Source: a virus. Taken from it: 42,729 nucleotides of DNA. The DNA lies in IMG/VR virus record IMGVR_UViG_3300013138_000012, positions 1 through 42,729 of that record. The stretch is one strand, 5' to 3'. Below, piece by piece: positions 5,993 through 12,801 of the stretch. Numbering within the stretch: position 1 is the first letter of the stretch; each line of letters begins with the position of its first letter. Below the pieces are notes generated by a model. It had not been told where the DNA came from. It made no database searches and saw only the letters and a program-made list of their open reading frames with translations. Both the position numbers and the translations under genes were made by a program.

Positions 5993-6781
5993 TTAAAACT
6001 CCTCGATAATGTCCCATGGTACTAAATTCATTAGCCTAACTATATCTGGATGTGCCGCTTTGTCTGTCCTGAGTTTACGAATTAATTGCCACTCTTTTGC
6101 ATCAGCAGTGACCCATATCTCTGTCATTAGCGAATTGGGAAGCATAGCACGTGCCGCTTGATTGGGCATTCCCAATTCTTTTCCTTTGTTGTAGTTCCAT
6201 TCTGCTTCTCTGCATGAAACCTCAAATAAGAATTTTTGATTGCGGATAGCATTCTCTTTCTCATACCACCAAGGTTCAATGAATTTCATACCACCGATGC
6301 TTTCATCACAATATCTCGTTGATCTCTGAGCAAAACTCGCTGGACGATGCCTCACCAATTCATGGGAAACGCCTCTATCGCATATAAATTTTGCCGTATA
6401 TCTTTTTATTTCTTTAGGTATTACCTCACACTCACAAGAAAAATAATTAAGATCAGTGAATTGAAAATACTCTAACCAAGCTCGGTAATTACCACCAATG
6501 TAACATTTCTCGTTTATATGATCTCGATATTTAAGATGATACTTACCTCTAAAATTAGACCAGACATCTTCACCAACTTCCATGATGAAGTTTGAATGCT
6601 CAAGCATCGCTGTGTGGTTTCTAAGAAGAAGCATCTCCACAAATTCTTTTGCAGATGTTTCGGTAATTTTGTCCAATGAATTATAACAAGTTCTACCACA
6701 CTTCTCGATTAGTTTTAAACAACCATCGAGATCGGTTGGTGTCTCTGCAAAATGTTCCACCCTTGGTTTAATTATCTCCAT
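5993..6781 (-). CDS. thyX: Flavin-dependent thymidylate synthase ThyX (262 aa)
   Basis: The ThyX signature RHRx7S is exact: RHRPASFAQRS at residues 144-154, followed by TRY. The enzyme makes dTMP from dUMP using FAD, NAD(P)H and methylene-tetrahydrofolate. Length is typical. It works with the dUTPase, deaminase and class II ribonucleotide reductase in this window to supply dTTP. Its ATG overlaps the stop of a tiny upstream ORF (TAATG). The 3' end has been duplicated and rearranged just downstream (5702..5866). Confidence 0.95.
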   Translation of the reverse strand: MEIIKPRVEHFAETPTDLDGCLKLIEKCGRTCYNSLDKITETSAKEFVEMLLLRNHTAMLEHSNFIMEVGEDVWSNFRGKYHLKYRDHINEKCYIGGNYRAWLEYFQFTDLNYFSCECEVIPKEIKRYTAKFICDRGVSHELVRHRPASFAQRSTRYCDESIGGMKFIEPWWYEKENAIRNQKFLFEVSCREAEWNYNKGKELGMPNQAARAMLPNSLMTEIWVTADAKEWQLIRKLRTDKAAHPDIVRLMNLVPWDIIEEF

Positions 6782-6870
6782 TATGTTGTCCTATTGAAAA
6801 TTAAGTACAATATTGTAATGTTCACTCCCATTACTATTGCGGCAATCAATATTTTTATTTTGTTAATCAA
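6781..6870 (-). CDS. Possible 29-residue single-span membrane peptide
   Basis: A frame from TTG at 6870, overlapping the end of the endolysin gene by 8 nt and ending in a TAATG overlap with thyX, encodes a Lys-containing N-terminus and one hydrophobic span (ILIAAIVMGVNITILYLIF). Exact packing between two genes argues for a real ORF. The start codon is weak and no good Shine-Dalgarno is visible. Its position next to an endolysin makes a lysis role conceivable, without proof. Confidence 0.4.
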   Translation of the reverse strand: MINKIKILIAAIVMGVNITILYLIFNRTT

Positions 6871-7459
6871 GGTAGCCCATTGCTCGATTATAGAATTTCA
6901 CTCGGTTCTCTAATCCATGATATCCACCATTGATCTTCTTCGTTAGTGTTTTTATATCACTGAGATCCGCCCAATGATTAAGATCATTTCTTTCCCAGAA
7001 CCATATAGAAGTCAATACGGCAGTCTCGGGTTCAAGTAACATATCTGGATTATCAATCAACCTATCATCATCAAAAAGATCAATAGAACACTTACTATAA
7101 TTACTTTTACCAGTAAGCATGATTAATCCCCTGCCCCGGTATTTCCATCCATCTTCTGGACCAATATTTCCCATTCTATTACCATAAACTTTATTGGCAA
7201 TCAATGACGGTTTCCTGGCAAATTTTTCTACATTACCTGTATTAAAATATCTGGGAAATACACGAAGTAAAGCAGAAGCAGAATAATTAAGATTTTCTTC
7301 CAATACATTGAATTCCGCTGATTCATGACCACATTGTGCTAAAAATGCACAGACTCGTAATTTTGTATTAATAGAGGTCATGGGAAGGGTATTCTCCAGA
7401 GTATCTTCCCATAATTGGTGATGTTTACAGTTTGGAAAAATTTCTTTAATTCTGTACAT
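6863..7459 (-). CDS. GH19 chitinase-like endolysin (198 aa)
   Basis: The start of the catalytic domain has AQCGHESAEF with the catalytic Glu at residue 46, followed by NYSA and RYF, then the GRG(L/Y)I.LTG motif and a C-terminal INGGYHGLENR. These are the classic landmarks of glycoside hydrolase family 19 lysozymes in phages of Gram-negative bacteria, which cut the glycan strands of peptidoglycan. There is no signal peptide, so it would need a holin. Spanin genes lie at 25974..26558. Confidence 0.9.
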   Translation of the reverse strand: MYRIKEIFPNCKHHQLWEDTLENTLPMTSINTKLRVCAFLAQCGHESAEFNVLEENLNYSASALLRVFPRYFNTGNVEKFARKPSLIANKVYGNRMGNIGPEDGWKYRGRGLIMLTGKSNYSKCSIDLFDDDRLIDNPDMLLEPETAVLTSIWFWERNDLNHWADLSDIKTLTKKINGGYHGLENRVKFYNRAMGYLD

Positions 7460-7462
7460 GAT

Positions 7463-7714
7463 TCACCGTATCCTATCTTTTAATCCTTGTCCACCAGGTG
7501 TTTTCTCTGCGATATTGGTCAAAACATCCCTAAAACCATTATCAATTCTCCTGATACCCATTCGCATTGCATCTCCTATAGATGGCGCAGTCCCTGGTCC
7601 ATAATATCGAAGAACATCCGGATGATCATTCAAATAATTACTAATAGCAGAATATGGCATTATCTCATCATATATCTTATTAGTATAAATGTTCCTGAAT
7701 GTATATGTCGGCAT
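7463..7714 (-). CDS. Conserved phage protein with FmdB-like N-terminus (83 aa)
   Basis: The start MPTYTFRNIYTNKIYDE and the tail with DNGFRDVLTNI are typical of a conserved protein of T4-like and cyanophages. It resembles an FmdB-type zinc ribbon that has lost its cysteines. Function is unknown. Its ATG overlaps the stop of the upstream gene (TAATG). Confidence 0.7.
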   Translation of the reverse strand: MPTYTFRNIYTNKIYDEIMPYSAISNYLNDHPDVLRYYGPGTAPSIGDAMRMGIRRIDNGFRDVLTNIAEKTPGGQGLKDRIR

Positions 7715-7896
7715 TATTCCACTCTACCTTCCCAGATTGTAATCAACTCCTTCAGAGTTTTACTGTTATCCTCAAGCCCACAGGGACAACCTTGACAATA
7801 GAGCGCGACCACACCAACATTAGGTGTATTAATCACTAATAGTTCTGTTGTACCACAAAAGGGACATGGTTTATTTACTTTTCTGATTTTTTCCAT
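7714..7896 (-). CDS. Lar-like restriction alleviation or zinc-ribbon protein (60 aa)
   Basis: CPFCG near residue 11 and CQGCPCG near 34 form a four-cysteine ribbon, followed by the helix LKELITIWEGRV. This matches the Lar family layout (CPFCG...C..C...A...WN.R). Lar of Rac prophage modulates type I restriction to favour methylation. The homology is to the short zinc-ribbon fold, so an anti-restriction role is only suggested. It sits in the same early operon as the Csx3-like gene. Confidence 0.6.
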   Translation of the reverse strand: MEKIRKVNKPCPFCGTTELLVINTPNVGVVALYCQGCPCGLEDNSKTLKELITIWEGRVE

Positions 7897-7899
7897 TCT

Positions 7900-8454
7900 T
7901 TACCACCATAGATTTTGATAATATTTACTGAATAGATTTATACCACGTTGTATTCTCTTCTGATGTTTCTTATAACCTTCTTTATCAAACCAATGCGTAT
8001 ATTTATCAGTCGGCACCATTTCAAACATTCCATCTTCTCTCTCAAATTCCATCACATCTACTTTACCATGATGAAATTGTTCTTCCCAATCACTATTATA
8101 CTCACCAAACGCCCAGATCATTTCATCCAAAATTATTTTCCAGCGTTTTTCACTACCTACATTTGCAGGATATCCATTGGTTTTCTTTCTGAATTCAACC
8201 AACGCCGGATGAATCACTTTAGCAAGAGTAGCATCAAGACTATATGTATCATAACTATAAATTTTTATCTTGTCTTTTCTCTCTGAGCGCCATTCATATA
8301 TTTGATTACAAAAATCATTGAATCTGGGAAATGTATCATGAATCCAAGTACCAATTTCAAATCGTCTTTCTGGAGATACACCAATGAATCTCAGTGTATC
8401 CGCAATCTGATATGGTCCAATAAATGTTTTATAATTTGGAATATTTACTTTCAT
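7900..8454 (-). CDS. Conserved phage protein of unknown function (184 aa)
   Basis: The features IGPYQIADTLRF, then SYDTYSLDATLAKVIHPAL and W..ILDEMIWAF, are those of a protein family found in many myoviruses and jumbo phages, with invariant W, D and E residues. It is soluble and mostly helical. Its ATG overlaps the stop of the Csx3-like gene (ATGA), so the two are translationally coupled. No function is established that I know of. Confidence 0.75.
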   Translation of the reverse strand: MKVNIPNYKTFIGPYQIADTLRFIGVSPERRFEIGTWIHDTFPRFNDFCNQIYEWRSERKDKIKIYSYDTYSLDATLAKVIHPALVEFRKKTNGYPANVGSEKRWKIILDEMIWAFGEYNSDWEEQFHHGKVDVMEFEREDGMFEMVPTDKYTHWFDKEGYKKHQKRIQRGINLFSKYYQNLWW

Positions 8455-8753
8455 AGCGGTGCACCATGGCGAGAAAGAACAGCCTCGCTTCTTCCATCGT
8501 TGTATCGAACCTCAGTGAATAAATGAACAACAGCATGAAATACTACCATATATGCCCATACTGCCATGGGACCAGTGAGAATAACCCGATCTCGTAGTTC
8601 ATCCTGATTATTTCTAATGATATTATTGATATTTCTACCAACAATATTTACAGCTTCTTTCATGGGGGTTATAAGATTCAATCTCCCAGCAACTTCTTCA
8701 ATTTCGCAGCCAGAATATAAATCAGAATTTTTCAGACTTAGATCAATAATCAT
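8451..8753 (-). CDS. csx3: Csx3-family protein, putative cyclic-oligoadenylate ring nuclease of phage origin
   Basis: The 100-aa product carries the Csx3 signature in its second half: RVILTGPMAVWAYMVVFH (56-73) matches the family's V.LSGRGP.WLYA...H, followed by VRYNDGRSEAVLSRHG (82-97) matching FDPRLG.AVV..SH. His73/His77, Asp86, Arg88 and His96 align with the conserved His, Asp, Arg and His of Csx3. Csx3 (Crn3) cleaves cyclic tetra-adenylate made by type III CRISPR. With no CRISPR genes nearby, a counter-defence role is likely. ATGA overlaps on both sides fix the start, and GGAG lies 10 nt upstream. The family call rests on recalled motifs. Confidence 0.8.
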   Translation of the reverse strand: MIIDLSLKNSDLYSGCEIEEVAGRLNLITPMKEAVNIVGRNINNIIRNNQDELRDRVILTGPMAVWAYMVVFHAVVHLFTEVRYNDGRSEAVLSRHGAPL

Positions 8754-8911
8754 GGCAGGTTGTCTCCGTTTGAAATAATAATATAACCAAGAACTGATAA
8801 AGGAACAAAACACAGTAGAATCATCGGCACAATACCAATATCACTGTTTTCGATATACCCAGCAGTACCAAAAAGAACAAAGATAGCAATGATAGCCACA
8901 AAAGATTTCAT
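8750..8911 (-). CDS. Small two-span membrane protein (53 aa)
   Basis: Two hydrophobic segments, about residues 4-18 and 26-46, are separated by the short polar YIENSDIG. AAGGAG lies 9 nt before the ATG. The gene ends in an ATGA overlap with the Csx3-like gene. A small membrane protein coupled to an anti-defence candidate may be a partner or simply another early host-takeover gene. I do not recognise a family. It is too short for most gene finders. Confidence 0.65.
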   Translation of the reverse strand: MKSFVAIIAIFVLFGTAGYIENSDIGIVPMILLCFVPLSVLGYIIISNGDNLP

Positions 8912-8925
8912 TGTGAAAAGTCTCC

Positions 8926-9102
8926 TTAATTGTAGGACATCTCAATCATATCGGCACGTAAAAGCAACGCATCTTTTTCTGCATCTTCCTTTGTTAATCT
9001 GAAGATGCCCGTATCTACGCGCCACAGTTTTAGATTATCTCTGTAATATTCAACTCTTCCCTGATATCCCCGACCCAACCTTTTGATTGTTACCTTTAGC
9101 AT
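8926..9102 (-). CDS. Small basic early protein (58 aa)
   Basis: This is the first gene behind promoter copy 4, with AAGG 7 nt upstream of the ATG. The product begins MLKVTIKRLGRGYQGRV and is probably a small beta-plus-helix fold (VEYYRDNLKLWRV, then LTKEDAEKDALLLRA). It heads the operon that carries the Csx3-like gene. No family is recognised. Confidence 0.65.
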   Translation of the reverse strand: MLKVTIKRLGRGYQGRVEYYRDNLKLWRVDTGIFRLTKEDAEKDALLLRADMIEMSYN

Positions 9103-9157
9103 TTTGTTACCTTATATTGTAATTTGATCTCACTCACTCGCTCATCACTACAAATAT

Positions 9158-9186
9158 AATATACACCATACGAAAGGGAATTGCAA
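9158..9186 (-). promoter_or_regulatory. Recurrent sigma-70-type promoter, copy 4
   Basis: TTGCAA (complement of 9181..9186), 17-nt spacer, TATATT (complement of 9158..9163). It opens the operon 9102, 8911, 8753 (Csx3-like) and onward. Confidence 0.85.
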
Positions 9187-9265
9187 CCATTATTTTATGT
9201 TTTTACGTTATATTTTAAGATAAAACGATATACCATTTCTAATGAATTTGGATTTTGTGATAGCC

Positions 9266-9293
9266 AAGCGGCATGTCTGGCATGCCGCTTTTT
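9266..9293 (+). terminator. Perfect 10-bp hairpin with T-tail on the plus strand
   Basis: AAGCGGCATG pairs with CATGCCGCTT around a 5-nt loop, and T residues follow on the plus strand. It lies immediately after the stop of the minus-strand WYLNG gene, where the T-tail is on the wrong strand for that gene. It may block antisense transcription or be part of imported DNA. Confidence 0.5.
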
Positions 9294-9774
9294 ACATACC
9301 AGCATCACGATCACTCAAACCTTGCAACACACCACATTTATCCAGCTTCCCAAGATGCACACTCCATCGGCAGGTATAGGCACCGAAATGCTTTCCAATC
9401 CATACGCCGCGAGGAAGTAATATCCAGCAAACGGCTCGGACAATTGCAAGCCGAAAACGCATAACAAGTCGGTCAAGTGAGCATTTATTGATTTTTTTGT
9501 GTTTGATGCCATTCAGATACCAGCACTTAGTACCATTGGCATACTCAATCGCAGGACCATCCTCGCGATGACGTTCACCATTCAAGTACCAATGCTTATC
9601 GCCATCAGCTTCAACAATCGCAGGACCATCCTCGCGGTGACGTTTATCATTCAAGTACCAACACTTAGTACCATTGGCATACTCAACAGCAGGACCATCC
9701 TCACGGTGACGTTTGCCATTCAGATACCAGCACTTAGTACCATTATCACCAACAATCACTTTATACTCTTTCAT
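9292..9774 (-). CDS. WYLNG/HREDGPA-repeat protein, paralogue B with foreign C-terminus (160 aa)
   Basis: Four repeat units (WYLNG..HREDGPA..E) fill about residues 1-82. Instead of the family's EYSEEEFLKRTAT tail, an unrelated Arg- and Cys-containing segment of about 70 residues follows, starting near KHKKINKCSLDRL. The DNA of that segment looks more balanced in base composition than the repeats, suggesting fusion to imported sequence at about 9480. No recurrent promoter precedes it; it is read from upstream. The 5' leader can fold a hairpin next to its GAGG. Confidence 0.7.
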   Translation of the reverse strand: MKEYKVIVGDNGTKCWYLNGKRHREDGPAVEYANGTKCWYLNDKRHREDGPAIVEADGDKHWYLNGERHREDGPAIEYANGTKCWYLNGIKHKKINKCSLDRLVMRFRLAIVRAVCWILLPRGVWIGKHFGAYTCRWSVHLGKLDKCGVLQGLSDRDAGM

Positions 9775-9840
9775 AAAATTTCCTCAGAAAGGAAACTACA
9801 TAAGCATAGCTTTAGTGTAGTTTACAAAGATTGTCCCATA

Positions 9841-10041
9841 TTATTTGTTACTGCTTTCTACCAAATTTACAATATCACTAACACTTTCGGTAACATCGGT
9901 GTAATAAGATCGTCTACCGGCAGAAGCAAAGAAAACGCGCGTGCCATCAACAGTTGGTAACATGGTTTCAATTTGATTAGCATTAACCATAATCTTAATT
10001 TCTTGATATTGTGTCGTTAATTCAATAAAGAATGGCTTCAT
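9841..10041 (-). CDS. FlbD-like small protein (66 aa)
   Basis: The pattern MKPFFIELTT...MVNANQIETMLPTVDGTRVFF, then TDVTESVSDIVNLV, is that of the short FlbD-like fold found in many phage genomes. GGAG lies 7 nt before the ATG. In bacteria FlbD proteins are linked to flagella; the phage versions have no known role. Confidence 0.55.
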   Translation of the reverse strand: MKPFFIELTTQYQEIKIMVNANQIETMLPTVDGTRVFFASAGRRSYYTDVTESVSDIVNLVESSNK

Positions 10042-10043
10042 GT

Positions 10044-10388
10044 TTATACTCCGTATTCAAGTTCCAAGAAATTGATAAATGTATCAACGGAGTTTAGTGT
10101 ATATACCTTTTCGTATCCATTATCAGTCGGTATATTGACTGTAAATTTTCTTTCACCACAATCATTTTCATATACAAAATAACCCATCCAAGAATCAGTT
10201 GCGCCATATTTTGCCAGTTCTGAATCTATATAGGTAACTGCTTTATCAATGGGTACGGTTAATCGCTCAAAAAACTTGGATTCCGGATCCATATTAAACA
10301 TCTCTTCCGCTTTATCCCAGAACGAATCAAATTCTTTCTGTAGATTAACAACTTCCCGAATATAACTCTCCAATTCTTTATTCTGCAT
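10044..10388 (-). CDS. Hypothetical protein (114 aa)
   Basis: A soluble acidic protein starting MQNKELESYIREVVNLQKEF with GGGAG upstream. It has a helical N-terminal half and a later GYEKVYTLNSVDTFINFLE. The gene directly precedes the FlbD-like gene and follows the glycosyltransferase gene. I do not recognise the family. Confidence 0.65.
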   Translation of the reverse strand: MQNKELESYIREVVNLQKEFDSFWDKAEEMFNMDPESKFFERLTVPIDKAVTYIDSELAKYGATDSWMGYFVYENDCGERKFTVNIPTDNGYEKVYTLNSVDTFINFLELEYGV

Positions 10389-10401
10389 GATTATTCTCCC
10401 A

Positions 10402-11337
10402 TTATTTCTGTGTTAGTGTATCAAGATCACTCAAGTCATTCATTTGAATCAACTTTAGTCCATAATTATTTATCAATGGTTCTTTATCAGGATCATATCC
10501 ATCTATATACTTTAATTTATTATCTTTAAACGGCAAATAATTTACATAATGATGAACTCGTTTATACTTCCATACAAGAGTAGTAACATCTGGATGGGCA
10601 TCATAAAGCATTTGACTTTTATTAATAGTACCAGAAGGATTAACACCATCAATCCATTTCTTTGTGTCCATCTCTCCTTCTACATGATAAAACTCCTGTG
10701 TATTGCCTCCCTTAATTGTCTGTGTTGCCGCCTTACCCTGTAAAAAACAATTGAACTGAATAGTACAGTCACCATCTTTAAGGATATCCAAACTTATGAT
10801 AGTATCTTCGTTGTATTTTCCCCTGAATCTATGTTTACAATTCACATCAATCAATGCGCAAGAATAAATTCGAGTATTCAATACAAACGGTGGATATGAT
10901 TGGTTGGGCGCACAAAAAAATCTATATTGCAATCCAGACATTGGTACATTAGAGTACCTATCATTGAAATCTTCCATTGCTCTGAACATGCAACCGCTCT
11001 CAACTCGAATCCTACAATTATTATGCAGTCTATAAAAAGATTCTATATTATCATCCATCACCCAAAATCTCTTTGCACCGAGATGAATTGTATGATCCCA
11101 GCACCAATTCCTTGCTCGTCCTGGACCATCTCCATGATTACTAAATGGAAGCACAAGTAATGTTACATATTTTCTAATTCCAAAGGTATCTAATGATTTG
11201 TCATAATCTTCATAATCTTGGGGTTCAATCGCTATGTAATGCGGAATTTTCATTCTTGATAATGCCCTTGAGGAGAGCATCGTATCAGAACGACCCTTTG
11301 AGACAATATAAACTGGATACTTAGGATTAGTCGTCAC
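10402..11337 (-). CDS. TET-associated glycosyltransferase (TAGT)-like enzyme (311 aa)
   Basis: Motifs in order are YPVYIVSKGRSDTM near residue 8, IEPQDYEDY, LPFSNHGDGPGRARNWCWDH, FWVMDDNIESF (a DxD-like metal site), FVLNTRIYSC and FLQGKAATQTIKGGNTQEFY. This is the pattern of the GT-A-like TET-associated glycosyltransferases predicted to sugar-modify hydroxymethylated bases in phage DNA. It suggests hypermodified DNA that resists restriction. No TET/JBP oxygenase or hydroxymethylase is in the window. The start is GTG, placed just after the stop of the upstream gene behind a GGAGGAG. The enzyme family is well supported; its acceptor is inferred. Confidence 0.82.
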   Translation of the reverse strand: MTTNPKYPVYIVSKGRSDTMLSSRALSRMKIPHYIAIEPQDYEDYDKSLDTFGIRKYVTLLVLPFSNHGDGPGRARNWCWDHTIHLGAKRFWVMDDNIESFYRLHNNCRIRVESGCMFRAMEDFNDRYSNVPMSGLQYRFFCAPNQSYPPFVLNTRIYSCALIDVNCKHRFRGKYNEDTIISLDILKDGDCTIQFNCFLQGKAATQTIKGGNTQEFYHVEGEMDTKKWIDGVNPSGTINKSQMLYDAHPDVTTLVWKYKRVHHYVNYLPFKDNKLKYIDGYDPDKEPLINNYGLKLIQMNDLSDLDTLTQK

Positions 11338-11691
11338 TTACTCCTCCTCTATCCAGCGCATCAGAGCATTCTTTACTCTATCGAGTTTAGGATACCAAAT
11401 AGACTTAGTTTTCACTGATATATTCTGATTGATTAACTTACCGAATGCTCGATAATCTTCTTCTGATCGAAAATGGACATATAGTGTCTTATATGTAGGA
11501 TTATCATCCTGAGAATACTCTGGCATGCCTACCCAATGCTTCTTCCAGAGTTTATCATCTGTATTTTCCTGAACAAGATCATCTCCAAAGACATCTGATA
11601 ATGTTCCTGGTAAACTCTCTTTCTTACCCACAAAATTATCATATTCACTTGTCTCTGTAACAACAACATCAGGCACTTTTTTCTTTACCAT
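11338..11691 (-). CDS. Conserved phage protein linked to DNA-modification loci (117 aa)
   Basis: The core (HWVGMPEYSQDDNPTYKTL, then VHFRSEEDYRAFGKLI and TKSIWYP) belongs to a small family that I recall as common in phages near ParB-like or DNA-modification genes. It ends directly at the GTG of the glycosyltransferase. The N-terminal third is low in structure. Function is unknown. Confidence 0.7.
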   Translation of the reverse strand: MVKKKVPDVVVTETSEYDNFVGKKESLPGTLSDVFGDDLVQENTDDKLWKKHWVGMPEYSQDDNPTYKTLYVHFRSEEDYRAFGKLINQNISVKTKSIWYPKLDRVKNALMRWIEEE

Positions 11692-11699
11692 AATATCTC

Positions 11700-12308
11700 C
11701 TAATCAAGTAATGCAACGGTGATATTTCTTTTCGCTATCTTTTTATATATAACAAATCTTCCTGCATTTGTCAAGACATTTTCGCTATAATTCTTTGCTC
11801 CTCCACTATATTTTTCTAATGCCAATGAGACATCGCCATTAGCATATTGCATTTTCTTCAGAAAAATTGAAGTACCCATCTCAATATTATAATCAATATT
11901 GGTAGTCTTTGTTCTATCAATAACAATATCCCCACGAAGAACTTGCATTAAACCCCGGGCATTTTTATTAGAGATCGCATCTGGCTTAAACATGCTTTCT
12001 TTTTCAATGATACCAATGATTAATTCCTGAGGGACATCACATTCCCTCGATTGTTTAACTATACTTTTTGCTATTTTCTCTGCTATGGAATACTTAATTT
12101 TCGTGTTTCTCTGGGTGATATATGATTTAATAACTTCACAGTCTTGTTTATCTTTAATATAATCATTATGAATTTTCTGTTTCAATTTGTGGAGTTCATA
12201 CCCTCTTGCGATATGATTCCATTGCATCGCCAGAACAACAAGTATAAACAAACAAGAAAAAAAGATAAACTGATTTCGCTGATGTTTGTTAAATCGAAAA
12301 TTTCCCAA
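11700..12308 (-). CDS. Membrane-anchored lytic transglycosylase (202 aa)
   Basis: A hydrophobic span at residues 13-29 anchors the protein. The SLT domain shows IEKESMFKPDAIS with catalytic Glu104, GLMQV at 119-123 and NIEMGTSIFLKK later. Such enzymes cut peptidoglycan with formation of anhydro-muramyl ends, during DNA entry or lysis. The start is TTG at 12308 inside the end of the deaminase gene, behind GAGG; there is no better ATG upstream of the anchor. Family assignment is firm, timing unknown. Confidence 0.85.
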   Translation of the reverse strand: MGNFRFNKHQRNQFIFFSCLFILVVLAMQWNHIARGYELHKLKQKIHNDYIKDKQDCEVIKSYITQRNTKIKYSIAEKIAKSIVKQSRECDVPQELIIGIIEKESMFKPDAISNKNARGLMQVLRGDIVIDRTKTTNIDYNIEMGTSIFLKKMQYANGDVSLALEKYSGGAKNYSENVLTNAGRFVIYKKIAKRNITVALLD

Positions 12309-12678
12309 TCCTTACCTCTCTGAAAAATGGATAATCTGGTATCGTGAATATTACACGTTTAACTCCATACTGTTTTAGTAGATTATAACATGAATTACAT
12401 GGTTTTGCCATAGCGGGCATGCCATTTTTATATTCACGATAGATGAAAATTGTGGAGCCACAAACTTCTTTATGACTAATTTTTCTGAGAGCATCTCTCT
12501 CTGCATGAAGAGAATTGTTCCAGGATGTATATGTGGTTAATCTATTACAAGAACGAATCTGATTATATCCCTTTGTTATAACCCGATTACCAGAAACCAC
12601 CACGGCGCCGACCTGAACTTTGTATCTGCTCTTCCTCGCTTCTTTTTTCGCTAACATCATCATCGTGAATATCTTCAT
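12289..12678 (-). CDS. Zinc-dependent deoxycytidylate deaminase-like protein (129 aa)
   Basis: HAE at residues 58-60 and PCNSC at 93-97 form the zinc site of the cytidine/deoxycytidylate deaminase superfamily. The N-terminal LAKKEARKS and QVGAVVV fit the fold. It probably deaminates dCMP or a related nucleotide to feed ThyX. The ATG at 12678 gives the family-like start MKIFTMMMLAKKEA. It overlaps the small ORF 12587..12784 by about 90 nt, and its 3' end overlaps the transglycosylase start by 20 nt. The exact substrate cannot be read from sequence. Confidence 0.82.
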   Translation of the reverse strand: MKIFTMMMLAKKEARKSRYKVQVGAVVVSGNRVITKGYNQIRSCNRLTTYTSWNNSLHAERDALRKISHKEVCGSTIFIYREYKNGMPAMAKPCNSCYNLLKQYGVKRVIFTIPDYPFFREVRIGKFSI

Positions 12679-12784
12679 CACTGGACTCTTCGGTAAAAAT
12701 AGTTGAACGCCGATTATAATCTTTAGTTGATTGATGCATGATTATTGGTTTTGCTACTGGTACTCGGCACTGTGGCTTTTCCAT
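12587..12784 (-). CDS. Small charged protein overlapping the deaminase gene (65 aa)
   Basis: From ATG at 12784 the product starts MEKPQCRVPVAKPIIMH and has a very acidic then basic tail (EESSDEDIHDDD, then GRRRGGFW). The first 35 residues fill an otherwise empty gap between the HAD gene and the deaminase, supporting a real gene. The last 30 residues overlap the deaminase in another frame. No strong Shine-Dalgarno is seen. The function is unknown. Confidence 0.45.
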   Translation of the reverse strand: MEKPQCRVPVAKPIIMHQSTKDYNRRSTIFTEESSDEDIHDDDVSEKRSEEEQIQSSGRRRGGFW

Positions 12785-12801
12785 TTTGTGATACCCTGTA
12801 T

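Noticed and set aside
9181-9464. Plus-strand ORFs in the foreign-looking segment (79 and 63 aa)
   Set aside because: No start signal or known domain; they overlap the end of the WYLNG gene and a hairpin. Kept only as part of the imported-DNA observation.
9499-9774. Regularly spaced DNA repeats that at first look like a CRISPR array
   Set aside because: The period of about 66 bp with high identity comes from the WYLNG/HREDGPA protein repeats. There are no unique spacers between constant repeats and no cas genes.
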